A DNA stretch of 55,268 bases from an uncultured Bacteroidales bacterium (GCA_946412245.1 CAMKGM010000015.1:1-55268); one strand, 5' to 3'. Numbered from the stretch's first letter, positions 7,990 through 16,710 are shown. Notes: generated by a model not told the origin, from the letters alone. A program made the numbers and translations.

Positions 7990-9016
7990 TTTTCAGTTGT
8001 TTTACGAATTGCTTACAGAATCGTTCGTGGGTAATAATCATATAAGCCATCATAGCATTGAGCACCACAATCTCAAAGACGAAGTAGAGCCACGGAGCCT
8101 TGATAATGACCGAGATAAACATAGCAATAATGCGGGTGTTGAACGAGAGCATATTGGTGTACTTCATGAGCGGCAAGCTCTTCATGCGGAAGTCGTCGCG
8201 GAACCGTTGCGGAATGGCATTGCCGAAGCGTGCCTTGAATTCACGCCGCAGGCCTTGCATGGCCGGTGTGAATGCCTCTTGCTGACGGGTGTAGTTGCGA
8301 TAGAAGAAGAGTGTGAGTTTCTTCATGAAGTTCTTGCCCCACGACAGTTGCTCATATTGTTCAGTGAGCATTTCAGAGCTATCAAGCTCGCTTCCCTCCT
8401 CGCCCTTGAGGAAGAAGAGATGGAACTGGCGGTAATAGTCGGCACTGGCGGCCTGCTTGGCATGACACAGGCCCGCAAACACTGCTATAGACCAAATAAT
8501 CCAGTTATGCCCGTTACCGTAGCAAAAGTAGTCGCCCAGCAGGCTGTCGCCAAACTGCAATTCGCGGAACACGAGCGAGAAATAGATGGCGAAGAACCAG
8601 AGGTCGCCGCTCACGCCGTCCAGAATGCGGCCCAGGCGCGAATACTGGTGTGTGAGGCGCGCGAGCTGACCATCGGCGCTGTCGTAGGTATTAGCCCAAA
8701 TAATCAGGAAGATCCCGAGATAATTGAGCCAAATGTAAGGTTGCGCTCCAAAGTAGAGCAGAATGCCACCGGCCACGCCCAAAAAGATAGACGCGATGGT
8801 GACCACATTGGGCGTGATGCCCAGTTTCGAAAACAGTTTAGCCCAAGCAAAGCCCAGCGGGCGATAGAACCACAGGTCAATAGTCTCCTCAGTGTCAAGC
8901 GACTTGAGTGACTGCTTATATTCCTTTCTTAAATCGTTTAAAGCCATGAGTGGTGATGAAATAAGGGTCCGAGAGAGTGTGTGTCCGGACAATGATTTGT
9001 ATGATAACGAGGTCAA
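7970..9016 (-). CDS. CDP-alcohol phosphatidyltransferase-family membrane protein
   Basis: This is a 348-residue integral membrane enzyme with several helices (for example residues 70-90 and 95-110). The family signature is present at residues 112-138: DSADGQLAR, eight residues, then G, RIL and D. The family moves a phospho-alcohol between a CDP carrier and a lipid. The fourth signature aspartate is displaced: the sequence reads DGVSGD where D-x3-D is expected. The ATG at 9016 overlaps the stop of the ATP-grasp gene as ATGA. An internal ATG at 8947 (MALNDLRKEYK) is an equally good start, since the first 23 residues look unconserved. Together with MIPS and a nucleotidyltransferase it is the likely inositol-headgroup transferase; acceptor (diacylglycerol or ceramide) unknown. 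Confidence 0.88.
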   Translation of the reverse strand: MTSLSYKSLSGHTLSRTLISSPLMALNDLRKEYKQSLKSLDTEETIDLWFYRPLGFAWAKLFSKLGITPNVVTIASIFLGVAGGILLYFGAQPYIWLNYLGIFLIIWANTYDSADGQLARLTHQYSRLGRILDGVSGDLWFFAIYFSLVFRELQFGDSLLGDYFCYGNGHNWIIWSIAVFAGLCHAKQAASADYYRQFHLFFLKGEEGSELDSSEMLTEQYEQLSWGKNFMKKLTLFFYRNYTRQQEAFTPAMQGLRREFKARFGNAIPQRFRDDFRMKSLPLMKYTNMLSFNTRIIAMFISVIIKAPWLYFVFEIVVLNAMMAYMIITHERFCKQFVKQLKNGGYQQ

Positions 9017-9885
9017 GAACCGGCTTGACGTTCCTTGATGAGAGTGAGAATGCGCTTAGCGATGTGGGGCGCGGCCTCAACGCGACATGGGGCGAAGCTG
9101 GGCCAGTCGTTGAAGTCAATGATTTGTATGCCGCCCTCGGGCGAGATGATGCAGTCGCCGCCATAAATCTCGACATTCAGTTCGTTGGCAGCCTTGTTGC
9201 ACAGCATCTTGAGTTCCTTAACATCAAAGGTTATGCCCTGCGACTTGCCATTGACCTCTTCCCAGCCATACTTGCTGTGTCCCTGGTCAAAGGGATAGAA
9301 CCAATAGAAGAAGTTGGAGCCTTTCACACCGTAGAACTTGACGAGGTCGCCCTCAAGATGCACATTGATCACGGCACGCTTTATGCCACGCAAGAAGTAC
9401 TCCTGCAGCACCTCTTGTGCCTCCTCAGGATGACGCACATAGGACACATCTTCCTTGTGCATGGCATGGAAGTCGCCGCGCTTAATCCAGCAACTCTTGA
9501 ACCCGCTCTTCTTGAGCATCGACTTGATGTTCTCGTCGGTGTTGACAATGAGGCTCTCTGGGTAGGGAATGCCGTTGCCCAGCAAGATGCGTGTCATGCG
9601 CTCGCGGGTGCAGTTCTCGATACCGTAGCCCGAGTTAATGACCAGTCGACCGTTATCCTCAAGTCGCTGCAAGTTTTCAATGGACTCTTGCTGCCGGCAC
9701 ATGGTCATGACAAACTCCTCTTCAACCCCATTGCGGTTAAACTGCTCCTCGCTATAGATATTCACCAAACAACCGCGCTTGCGTAGCTGCTCGGCTGTAG
9801 CGTTGAAGATAGCGGTGTCGTTGCCAATGTGGTTGGGCGAGTAGACTCCCGCTCTCATAATTCCGGCTATATTGATAACTGCCAT
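9013..9885 (-). CDS. ATP-grasp (RimK-like) ligase or kinase of unknown substrate
   Basis: This 290-residue protein has the look of an ATP-grasp enzyme. A Rossmann-like N-terminal part is followed by a nucleotide-binding lysine block (SCWIKRGDFHAMHKEDV) and a C-terminal magnesium site IIDFNDWPSF, which fits the D-x-N-x-P pattern of RimK-type ligases. ATP-grasp enzymes join a carboxylate to an amine or thiol through an acyl phosphate; the inositol polyphosphate kinase ITPK has the same fold. It sits between the nucleotidyltransferase (15-bp gap) and the CDP-alcohol transferase (4-bp overlap), so it is almost surely translated with them. Its role in an inositol-lipid cluster is unexplained: it could modify or phosphorylate the headgroup or attach an amino acid. 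No signal peptide is seen. Confidence 0.75.
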   Translation of the reverse strand: MAVINIAGIMRAGVYSPNHIGNDTAIFNATAEQLRKRGCLVNIYSEEQFNRNGVEEEFVMTMCRQQESIENLQRLEDNGRLVINSGYGIENCTRERMTRILLGNGIPYPESLIVNTDENIKSMLKKSGFKSCWIKRGDFHAMHKEDVSYVRHPEEAQEVLQEYFLRGIKRAVINVHLEGDLVKFYGVKGSNFFYWFYPFDQGHSKYGWEEVNGKSQGITFDVKELKMLCNKAANELNVEIYGGDCIISPEGGIQIIDFNDWPSFAPCRVEAAPHIAKRILTLIKERQAGS

Positions 9886-9900
9886 AGTGTGTGTGATGTA

Positions 9901-10626
9901 TTAATGTTCAGTATGTTGATGAAAAGATGATATAAATTGTTCAGCCACAGGAATATCGGCGGCATGATCCACATCGATGATTTTGTCGATGGAATAGGCC
10001 TGAAGCGAGAATCCGTTGTCGACCAGAGCGCGTTGAAAGTTACGCATGCGCGAAATGCCCTGTTCAATGCAGCGGTCAAGCACCTCAAATGCCTTGTGAC
10101 TCATCGCATAGATGCCGCCAGAAACATATTTCGCACCGTCAAAAGGCTTGTCGCGGAAAGCCGTAATGTTCATGTCGGCATCGTTGTCAACCTCCACGTA
10201 GAGAGGTTTCTCGTCGTCAATGAATGGCGTGACCGCCCACATACCATCGTGGGTGTCATCATTCTCAAAAGCCGCCACATAGCCCGCAAAGTCTTGCTCT
10301 CGGAAGATGGTGTCGACCGTAGTGAGGCAGAATTTTCCCTCGGGTATGACGCGACTCAGTTCCCAAAAACTGTGCATCGAACTGGGAGTGGTCTTCACCA
10401 CAAGGTGGAGCGGCACCGGCAACTCTAACTGTTCGAGAAAACGGCGCACCTCGGTCATGTGCTCGTTGACAATGATGCTGATACTCTCAGCACCGCAGCG
10501 CAGAAAGATGTTAATAAGCCGCAGAATCATAGGCTCGCCGCAAAGCGTGACGAGCGGTTTGGGCCGGCTCACTCCTTCCTGGGCCAGTCTCGACCCTTCG
10601 CCTGCTGCTATTATGGCATAGTTCAT
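9901..10626 (-). CDS. Sugar/polyol-phosphate nucleotidyltransferase
   Basis: This 241-residue cytosolic protein opens with the signature AAGEGSRL and RPKPLV of the NTP-transferase family, at about residues 7-26, with the magnesium-binding TVDT further on. It activates a phosphorylated sugar or polyol to an NDP derivative. Immediately downstream are the ATP-grasp and CDP-alcohol transferase genes. Known di-myo-inositol-phosphate pathways pair an inositol-1-phosphate cytidylyltransferase with a CDP-alcohol transferase, so by context this enzyme may make CDP-inositol from the MIPS product. That is inference: the family also contains glucose-, mannose- and choline-phosphate enzymes, and no specificity residue was identified. 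Confidence 0.85.
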   Translation of the reverse strand: MNYAIIAAGEGSRLAQEGVSRPKPLVTLCGEPMILRLINIFLRCGAESISIIVNEHMTEVRRFLEQLELPVPLHLVVKTTPSSMHSFWELSRVIPEGKFCLTTVDTIFREQDFAGYVAAFENDDTHDGMWAVTPFIDDEKPLYVEVDNDADMNITAFRDKPFDGAKYVSGGIYAMSHKAFEVLDRCIEQGISRMRNFQRALVDNGFSLQAYSIDKIIDVDHAADIPVAEQFISSFHQHTEH

Positions 10627-10644
10627 ATCGCTCAGTTATTAGTG

Positions 10645-11778
10645 TTAAGTGAGAATGGGATCGGTGGGGTCATCGTCATCCTTGGTGAGGTCAAGCACCA
10701 CATTGTCCTTGCCGCGCTCAAAGTACTGCTTGCGCAAGGGATTGGCATGGTTCTCGTCGTAGGTTTTGCGATGGCGATAAATATCAATAGCGGTGAAGAT
10801 GGCCTGTCGCAAGGAATCTTCGTGAGCAATGCCCTGCCCCACTATGTCGTAGCCCGTTCCGTGGTCGGGGCTGGTGCGCACATAGGGCAGTCCGGCGGTG
10901 AAATTCACGCCGCTATCCATTGAGAGTGCCTTGAACGGGGCAAGACCTTGATCGTGATACATGGCCACAACGCCATCAAAGTGGGTGTAGAGTTTGCTAC
11001 CGAAGAAGCCGTCGGCGGCATAGGGCCCGAAGCAAAGCACCTTGTTCTCGGTCGCTTCCTGAATGGCGGGAATAATTTGCTCCTGCTCCTCCTTGCCCAG
11101 CAAGCCATGCTCTCCGGCATGCGGATTAAGTGACAGCACGGCGATGCGAGGTCCCTGGCAGGCGAAGTCGCGTTTGAGCGACTTGTTGAACTGCATGATG
11201 GTTGACAAAACCGTTTCGCGCGTCACTGCTTGGGGCACATCGGCAATGGGTTTGTGAATGGATACCAGCGCCACACGCAGTTGCTCAGCGCATAGAATCA
11301 TGAGCGCTTTCTCGCCGGTACCCAAACTCGCTTCGAGATACTCGGTGTGACCCGGGAACTGAAATTCGTTGCTCTGAATGTTCTCCTTGCTGATGGGGGC
11401 GGTGACCAAAACATCAATTTTGCCTTGTTTCAGGTGTTGAACCGCTGCCTCAAGGGCATCAAAGGCGGCCTTGCCGGCTTGCTTGTCGGGCTGTCCAAGT
11501 TCCACCTTTACCTCATCGCGACAAACCTCAAAGAGGTTAGGCACGTTGTCCTTCAGGTTGTTGATGTCGCGAGTATAATGTATTTGGAACGCGGGCATCT
11601 CCAGTGCCTTGCGGTGATAGGTAAGGATTCTACTGGACCCGTAGATGATGGGCTGGCACAGCTCAAGCATCGCATTGTTGCTCAATGTTTTGAGAATAAT
11701 CTCATAACCTATGCCGTTAGTGTCACCCTGTGTGATGCCCACACGAATTTTTCGGTTATTATCTTGATTGTTACTCAT
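10645..11778 (-). CDS. pdxA: 4-Hydroxythreonine-4-phosphate dehydrogenase
   Basis: PdxA is a cytosolic, metal- and NAD-dependent enzyme of pyridoxal-5'-phosphate synthesis that oxidises 4-phosphohydroxy-threonine. The start IRVGITQGDTNGIGYEI is the family's N-terminal block. The metal and substrate region PGHTEYLEASLG and the histidine stretches YHDQGLAPFK and RTSPDHGTGYDI are also present. At 377 residues it is slightly longer than usual, with an acidic C-terminal extension (KDDDDPTDP). It is first in a minus-strand transcription unit with its own promoter (11831-11862), 18 bp ahead of the nucleotidyltransferase. No functional link to the inositol genes is obvious. Confidence 0.95.
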   Translation of the reverse strand: MSNNQDNNRKIRVGITQGDTNGIGYEIILKTLSNNAMLELCQPIIYGSSRILTYHRKALEMPAFQIHYTRDINNLKDNVPNLFEVCRDEVKVELGQPDKQAGKAAFDALEAAVQHLKQGKIDVLVTAPISKENIQSNEFQFPGHTEYLEASLGTGEKALMILCAEQLRVALVSIHKPIADVPQAVTRETVLSTIMQFNKSLKRDFACQGPRIAVLSLNPHAGEHGLLGKEEQEQIIPAIQEATENKVLCFGPYAADGFFGSKLYTHFDGVVAMYHDQGLAPFKALSMDSGVNFTAGLPYVRTSPDHGTGYDIVGQGIAHEDSLRQAIFTAIDIYRHRKTYDENHANPLRKQYFERGKDNVVLDLTKDDDDPTDPILT

Positions 11779-11830
11779 TATCTTAAAATAGTTGTTTCTA
11801 ATTTTGTAGTCAATAGACCTTGTGAAGGGT

Positions 11831-11862
11831 CAAAATTACAACAAATTCAGCAAACGGGCAAA
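11831..11862 (-). promoter_or_regulatory. Promoter of the pdxA / inositol-lipid operon
   Basis: On the minus strand TTTG (11859-11862), a 20-nt spacer and TAATTTTG (11831-11838) make a full Bacteroidetes promoter. The predicted start is about 45 nt before the pdxA ATG. TTTTGTAGTC at 11802-11811 (plus strand) lies in the leader. Confidence 0.75.
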
Positions 11863-11863
11863 C

Positions 11864-12814
11864 TTATTGCAGTATTTGGCGCTCGACATTATATCGTGGC
11901 CTGTCCTTGACCTCAATATAGATTTTACCGATGTACTCGCCAACAATGCCCAGCCCTATGAGAACACAGCCGCCAATGAACCAGAGCGAAAGGATGAGCG
12001 AAGCCCAACCGCTCACGGCACGACCGCTGAAGTAGGCAATGAGCACATACACAAGAATGCCAAGTGCAACCAGTGTAAAAATGACACCCAAGGAGAGTAC
12101 CATGCGCACGGGCTTGATGCTGAACGAGGTGATGCCGTTCACGGCAAAGCTCAACATCTTGCTCAGCGGATACTTACTCTCGCCGGCAGCCCGCTCGGTG
12201 CGATCGTAGTAGACAGAGTCGGTGCGATAACCCACAAGCGGCACGATGCCGCGCAAGAACAAGTTGCGCTCGCGGTACTTCATAAGCTGGTTCACAGCTC
12301 GGCGGCTCATCAGGCGATAATCGGCATGATTATAGATGCTCTTCACACCCAAGCGGCGCATGAGTTTATAGAAAGCCTTGGCCGAGTTGCGCTTGAACCA
12401 AGTGTCGGTCTTCCGCTGGCGGCGCACGCCATACACGATGTCGCAGCCCTGGTGATACTTATTGACCATCTCGGTCATCACGCTCACATCGTCTTGCAAG
12501 TCGGCATCGATGCTTATGATGATGTCGGCCCGTTCGGCTGCCACCTCAAGGCCGGCCATGAGTGCATTTTGATGACCCACATTGCCGGCCAACTTCACGG
12601 CGCACACCTCTTGGTGCTGACCGGTAAAGCCTTCGATGAGTTGCCAGGTTGAGTCAGTGGACCCGTCATTGACGTAGAGTATCCGGCTCTCCTCGCCCAC
12701 CAAGCCGGCATCGACCATAGTCTTGAGTTGGTCACGCAATCGCTCGGTGGTGAGGGGTAGCACTTCCTGCTCGTTGTAGCAGGGAACCACGATATACAAA
12801 ACGTCTTTTTTCAT
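11864..12814 (-). CDS. Family 2 glycosyltransferase (GtrB/DPM1-like)
   Basis: This 316-residue membrane-anchored glycosyltransferase has a GT-A domain with VVPCYNE near residue 14, VNDGSTDST near 50 and the DADLQDD metal site near 105. Two C-terminal membrane helices follow (about 225-250 and 262-285), an arrangement typical of GtrB/YfdH and bacterial dolichol-phosphate-sugar synthase-like enzymes. These transfer glucose, mannose or a modified sugar from an NDP donor to undecaprenyl phosphate. It lies 7 bp after the endonuclease I gene and upstream of the pdxA promoter, so it belongs to the rlmN-nuclease unit with possible read-through into the inositol set. Sugar specificity cannot be read. 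Confidence 0.9.
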   Translation of the reverse strand: MKKDVLYIVVPCYNEQEVLPLTTERLRDQLKTMVDAGLVGEESRILYVNDGSTDSTWQLIEGFTGQHQEVCAVKLAGNVGHQNALMAGLEVAAERADIIISIDADLQDDVSVMTEMVNKYHQGCDIVYGVRRQRKTDTWFKRNSAKAFYKLMRRLGVKSIYNHADYRLMSRRAVNQLMKYRERNLFLRGIVPLVGYRTDSVYYDRTERAAGESKYPLSKMLSFAVNGITSFSIKPVRMVLSLGVIFTLVALGILVYVLIAYFSGRAVSGWASLILSLWFIGGCVLIGLGIVGEYIGKIYIEVKDRPRYNVERQILQ

Positions 12815-12821
12815 CTCTCGA

Positions 12822-14903
12822 CTAATTATTGAGACCTAAAATGATGTTAATCAAGGCAGTTACATCACTCACGTTCACGGCGTTGTCACTATTGATATCG
12901 GCAGCTTCCTTGTCCATGGGAACGATGTTCAGTATCATGTTGATTAAGTATGTAACATCGCTCACATTCACCAGACCATCACGATTCACGTCGCCCAGTT
13001 GCCACTGCTGCGCATCGGCCAAGGTCACCTCAATGAGGTTTGACCAGTCGCTTTGAGCATTGGCACCGATGGCCTTCACCTTGTACTCGTAGGTGCCGTC
13101 TTGAGTGAGGTTCTGCACATTATAGCTTGTAGCGGTGATTCCGGTGATGGTGCGGGTGTTCTCGTCGCCCGACTCGCTCACGGCCTTGAGCGTTGCGGCC
13201 GACGCGTCGCCGGCATAAACCTTGACGCCCTTGAGCTGCACACGCTTCTTGTTGATTGTATTTTCAATCTTAATGCGGTTGGTGGGGCTTGCCGCGCCTG
13301 TGAGTACTGCGGTATAGACAGCATCGGTGGCGGTCAGCGTAAAGGTCTCGCTGTCGAGTTCGTTCTCGTTGCCGTCAATCACACTCACCTTCATTTGCGT
13401 GCCGCTGTCGCTACCAAAATACCTGCCGGTCACTTTCACGGTGGTGACACCATTGCTTGAGGTGAGATTGACCGACGGACTAATCACATAGCCTGTGCCG
13501 CTTGAAGTACCCAAACGGAAGTAGCCTTCGTCTTGATAAGTCTTGCCATAAGCGGTCCATGTGGTGCCCGAGCTCATATCCTCATCGAGCAGCAGGGTGT
13601 ATTCGGCGGGGGGCACATAGCCTTTTTTGTTGACATAGAGGGTATACGTTTGCGCTCCGGTTACCGCGCCCCAGTTGGCGGTAAACGAGGTTCCGGTAAC
13701 ATTGGTAGCGTCGGTAGCTACGGGTGCGGTAATGGTGGAACCGTTCACGGTGGCTTTGAGGGTAACAGTAGCACTCACCTCGCTGCTCGACACGGTGAGT
13801 GTGCCGGTGTAGGTGCCGATAGTGCCGGAGTTAAATGTTACATAGATGTTGGTGCCGGTAATGGCATCGGCAGCGCTGATGGTCTGCGGATAGGCCGAGA
13901 AACCCGTGCCGGAGATGGTCACGGTGAGAGGTTGCAACAGGCCAACGCCCTCAACATCTACAGTGGCTGTCAGGCGGTTGCCGGGCGTGGTACTGCCCAT
14001 GTTAATGATTGAACCATCCTCGGGCAGATTGAGTACCGGATTGTTGGGGTTGACGGAGCCGCCCGGAGTCCAGTTGGTTCCCACCATATTGCCCCACACA
14101 TATTCCACCAACTCGGGATAGTCGATGTAAGGGTTGCGGTTGCCCTGATATTCACTGCTATAGATGGCTTCATTACGGGCTATTTCCTTTTGGCTCACGG
14201 GGTCCTTGCGGTGCCACTCGAGCAGCATTTGTAGGGCCCAGTTGGTGAACACGGGGTAACTGTTGCCGTTGAGCATGGTCGATGCTTGGTTATAGTTCTT
14301 CCAAGAAGAGATTTCATCATTGTAGCAAGTGGCGAGATAGAAATAAGAGCGCGCAAAGTCGCCCTTGTACTCATCGTCAGGCTCAAACACGGTGCCGGTG
14401 TAACCACTGTAGGTGCTGGTGCCGAGTTTGCCCTTCGCCACAATGTTGCCATTCGTCAGGCGCGTGCCGTTGGCGCACTCGCCGAAGGGAAAACTGCTTC
14501 GCTGGCCATTCACGCGAATATCGGTGGGATAGAGGTGGAACAAGTCGGTATAAGCCTTATGACTTGATGAACCGCCGAACCAGCTGTTGGGCATGGAGTG
14601 CTCTCGGTTCCAGCCTTCACCCACATCAGTTGCGCTTGAGCCGTTGTCGTCAGGCCCGTACACGGCTGTGGAGTACATATCAATAATGTGATTGTTCGCG
14701 TCCAAATCTTTCGTTTGCATAAACGAGAGTACTTTACTATAGCTGAGCTTGGTGTGATTCTTGATAATGTTATAAAGCGCTGTGAGCAGTGCTTCGCCCG
14801 TCTTGTTCTGAGCTGCGTTGTAGTAGCCGGTGGGCACTGACGCCAAGAGCATTGCCGGGAAAGCAATGAGGGCTACCATGGTGCTGATGAAATACTTTTT
14901 CAT
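12822..14903 (-). CDS. Secreted endonuclease I with dockerin-like C-terminus
   Basis: This 693-residue exported nuclease has a signal peptide (MKKYFISTMVALIAFPAMLLA) and an Endonuclease_1 (EndA/NucM-type) catalytic domain to about residue 280, with the active-site block NREHSMPNSWFGG and later DLFHLYPTD. The middle holds Ig/Fn3-like beta domains. The last 60 residues contain two EF-hand-like loops (GDVNRDGLVNVSDV and INSDNAVNVSDV), a type I dockerin-like pair. Almost the same module ends the BspA protein at 53226-55085. A role in degrading extracellular DNA or RNA for food is likely. What the dockerin-like module binds is unknown; no cohesin is seen in the window. Confidence 0.92.
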   Translation of the reverse strand: MKKYFISTMVALIAFPAMLLASVPTGYYNAAQNKTGEALLTALYNIIKNHTKLSYSKVLSFMQTKDLDANNHIIDMYSTAVYGPDDNGSSATDVGEGWNREHSMPNSWFGGSSSHKAYTDLFHLYPTDIRVNGQRSSFPFGECANGTRLTNGNIVAKGKLGTSTYSGYTGTVFEPDDEYKGDFARSYFYLATCYNDEISSWKNYNQASTMLNGNSYPVFTNWALQMLLEWHRKDPVSQKEIARNEAIYSSEYQGNRNPYIDYPELVEYVWGNMVGTNWTPGGSVNPNNPVLNLPEDGSIINMGSTTPGNRLTATVDVEGVGLLQPLTVTISGTGFSAYPQTISAADAITGTNIYVTFNSGTIGTYTGTLTVSSSEVSATVTLKATVNGSTITAPVATDATNVTGTSFTANWGAVTGAQTYTLYVNKKGYVPPAEYTLLLDEDMSSGTTWTAYGKTYQDEGYFRLGTSSGTGYVISPSVNLTSSNGVTTVKVTGRYFGSDSGTQMKVSVIDGNENELDSETFTLTATDAVYTAVLTGAASPTNRIKIENTINKKRVQLKGVKVYAGDASAATLKAVSESGDENTRTITGITATSYNVQNLTQDGTYEYKVKAIGANAQSDWSNLIEVTLADAQQWQLGDVNRDGLVNVSDVTYLINMILNIVPMDKEAADINSDNAVNVSDVTALINIILGLNN

Positions 14904-14929
14904 AGTTGTAAAAGTTTATGTGTGTGTTT

Positions 14930-16012
14930 TTACTTGTTAGTCGGGGTTTTGCGGGTTGGCTGAGGCTTGGTGGCCGGTTGCGCGGCCTTTACCTTGCCGG
15001 CGAGCATACCGCAGGCGGCGCTGATGTCCTCGCCACGACTGCGGCGAATGGTGCACGTGATGCCGCGGCTGTTCAGATAGTCGCGGAACTGTGCCATGCG
15101 CTCGTCGCTGCTGGTGCGCAGCTTGGGTATGTCTGGAATCATGTGATAGCGAATGAGATTGACGCGCACATGCTCGTCGGGAATGATTTCGCGCAAGGCC
15201 TCGGCGTGCTTGATGTCGTCGTTGAACCATTGCCACATGATGTACTCAATCGAGAGGCGGCGCTGGTGAGCGAAGTCGTAGTCGCCAAGCATCTGCATCA
15301 CTTCCTTGATGGGATAAATCTTCTCGAGTGGCATCATGGAGAGTCGCTCCTCGGCAATGGCATTGTGGACGCTCACAGCGATATGCACCTGTGTTTCCTC
15401 AACCAGTTGTCGCAAAGCGGGCTTCACACCCACGGTTGACACGGTGACGCGCTTCGGGCTCCAGGCAAATCCCCACGGGGCGGTCATAATCTCAATGACC
15501 TTGAGCACCTCATCGATGTTGTCCAGCGGCTCACCCATGCCCATGAACACCACATTGGTCACATCGGCTGCCTCAGGAACGCTCAGCACCTGGTTGATGA
15601 TTTGGTTTGCGGTGAGATTTCCGGAGTAGCCCTGTCGGCCTGTCATGCAGAAGTAGCAGTTCATCCTGCAGCCCTTCTGCGACGAGATGCACAGCGTCAC
15701 GCGGTCGTCCTCGGGAATCATCACAGTCTCCACCTGTTTGCCCTCGCCCACGTCAAAGAGGTACTTCACTGTACCGTCGGCACTGGTCCGCGCATTGACA
15801 GGAGCCGCGAGGCCCACCGTGTAATGTTCCGAGAGTTTCTCGCGATTAGCCTTAGAGATGTTCACCATGGCATCAAAGGTTGTCACACGCTTGTTGTAAA
15901 TCCAGTCAGCAAGTTGCTTGGCAACAAACTTGGGCATTCCCAACGCAAGTACAGTGCGCTGCAGTTCATCGAGCGTCATGCCCGCCAGCGGGCGCTTATT
16001 TTTCAGTTCCAT
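14930..16012 (-). CDS. rlmN: 23S rRNA/tRNA adenine-C2 methyltransferase RlmN
   Basis: RlmN is a radical SAM enzyme that methylates A2503 of 23S rRNA and A37 of some tRNAs. The cluster-binding cysteines are visible in GCRMNCYFCMTG near residues 116-126 (CxxxCxxC). Other family blocks are VVFMGMGEPLDN and SIEYIMWQWFND. At 360 residues it is the normal size. It ends with a Pro/Thr/Lys-rich tail (TKPQPTRKTPTNK), likely disordered. A minus-strand -7 box TATATTTG lies at 16035-16042. The endonuclease I gene follows 26 bp downstream. Identity is secure. Confidence 0.96.
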   Translation of the reverse strand: MELKNKRPLAGMTLDELQRTVLALGMPKFVAKQLADWIYNKRVTTFDAMVNISKANREKLSEHYTVGLAAPVNARTSADGTVKYLFDVGEGKQVETVMIPEDDRVTLCISSQKGCRMNCYFCMTGRQGYSGNLTANQIINQVLSVPEAADVTNVVFMGMGEPLDNIDEVLKVIEIMTAPWGFAWSPKRVTVSTVGVKPALRQLVEETQVHIAVSVHNAIAEERLSMMPLEKIYPIKEVMQMLGDYDFAHQRRLSIEYIMWQWFNDDIKHAEALREIIPDEHVRVNLIRYHMIPDIPKLRTSSDERMAQFRDYLNSRGITCTIRRSRGEDISAACGMLAGKVKAAQPATKPQPTRKTPTNK

Positions 16013-16284
16013 AGTATCAATATTAAATAACTTGCAAATATAATAATAAATAACTTACCAACCACAACCTTTCACCAAAAATCGCACACTTGAACCAATT
16101 CCTCTCATTAGGATTTATACTAAAACATTATATCACAACATTAGGATTTTCCCCACCGCATTAGGTTTCTTCCCACGGCATTAGGATTCTTCCCACAGCA
16201 TTAGGATTCTTCCCACATTGCACTCCCTCACTCGCGGTTTTGCGCCCGTTCGGTTGCGAGCACTTCGTGGTTCTGACCGAAGCC

Positions 16285-16535
16285 CACTCCCTTTCACTAA
16301 ATTCGCAAAATTCGCATTTAAAAATTCTGCGCAAAGCGCACTCCTTTTCGCCAAATTCGCAAAATTCGCATTTTAAAATTCTGCGCAAAGCGCACTCCCT
16401 TTCGCTAAATTCGCAAAATTCGCAAAATTCGCATTTAAAAATTCTGCGCGAAGCACACTCCCTTTCGCTAAATACACAAAATTCGCAAAATTCGCAAAAT
16501 TCGTATTGAAAAAAATTCTGACCGAAGCGCACTCC
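16285..16535. repeat. Nested 54-bp / 9-bp tandem repeat
   Basis: CACTCC marks unit starts at 16285, 16339, 16393, 16456 and 16530. Unit length grows with the number of AAAATTCGC 9-mers inside (two, two, three, four). Each unit ends in AAAATTCTG and a GAAG-containing stretch. Confidence 0.85.
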
Positions 16536-16609
16536 AGTCCGGTTGCGCACCACCCTCCAGTCTCCCCTATGCTGCGACTCCCGTCGCAGCCCTCTCCACC
16601 CTCACAGCC
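16457..16609 (+). repeat. Dispersed repeat, copy A
   Basis: Nearly identical to 17370-17513 about 0.9 kb away, differing by one 9-bp AAAATTCGC unit and a few bases. It contains a perfect hairpin GCTGCGAC/GTCGCAGC at 16570-16589. Confidence 0.85.
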
Positions 16610-16631
16610 CCCTCCACCCTCACAGCCCTCT

Positions 16632-16710
16632 CCGCCAAAGCATCTCCCCTCTCCGCCAAAGCATCTCCCCTTTCCGCCAGAGCATCTCCCCTTTCCGCCA
16701 GAGCATCAGC
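16632..16710 (+). repeat. 21-bp tandem repeat
   Basis: Four copies of a 21-bp unit beginning CCGCCA(A/G)AGCATC start at 16632, 16653, 16674 and 16695. No coding role is supported. Confidence 0.8.

Noticed and set aside
11822-12652. Long plus-strand ORF opposite the glycosyltransferase
   Set aside because: It is a shadow of the GT2 gene, whose protein matches a known family end to end. The same holds for plus-strand ORFs opposite the kinase, pdxA, EndoI and the 20719 gene.
16161-16553. Minus-strand ORF with EFCEFCEF and RRIFK repeats, and the plus-strand ORF 16240-16509 with NSQNS repeats
   Set aside because: Both are readings of the 54/9-bp array. The period keeps several frames open, no -7 box or plausible start is present, and low complexity explains them.
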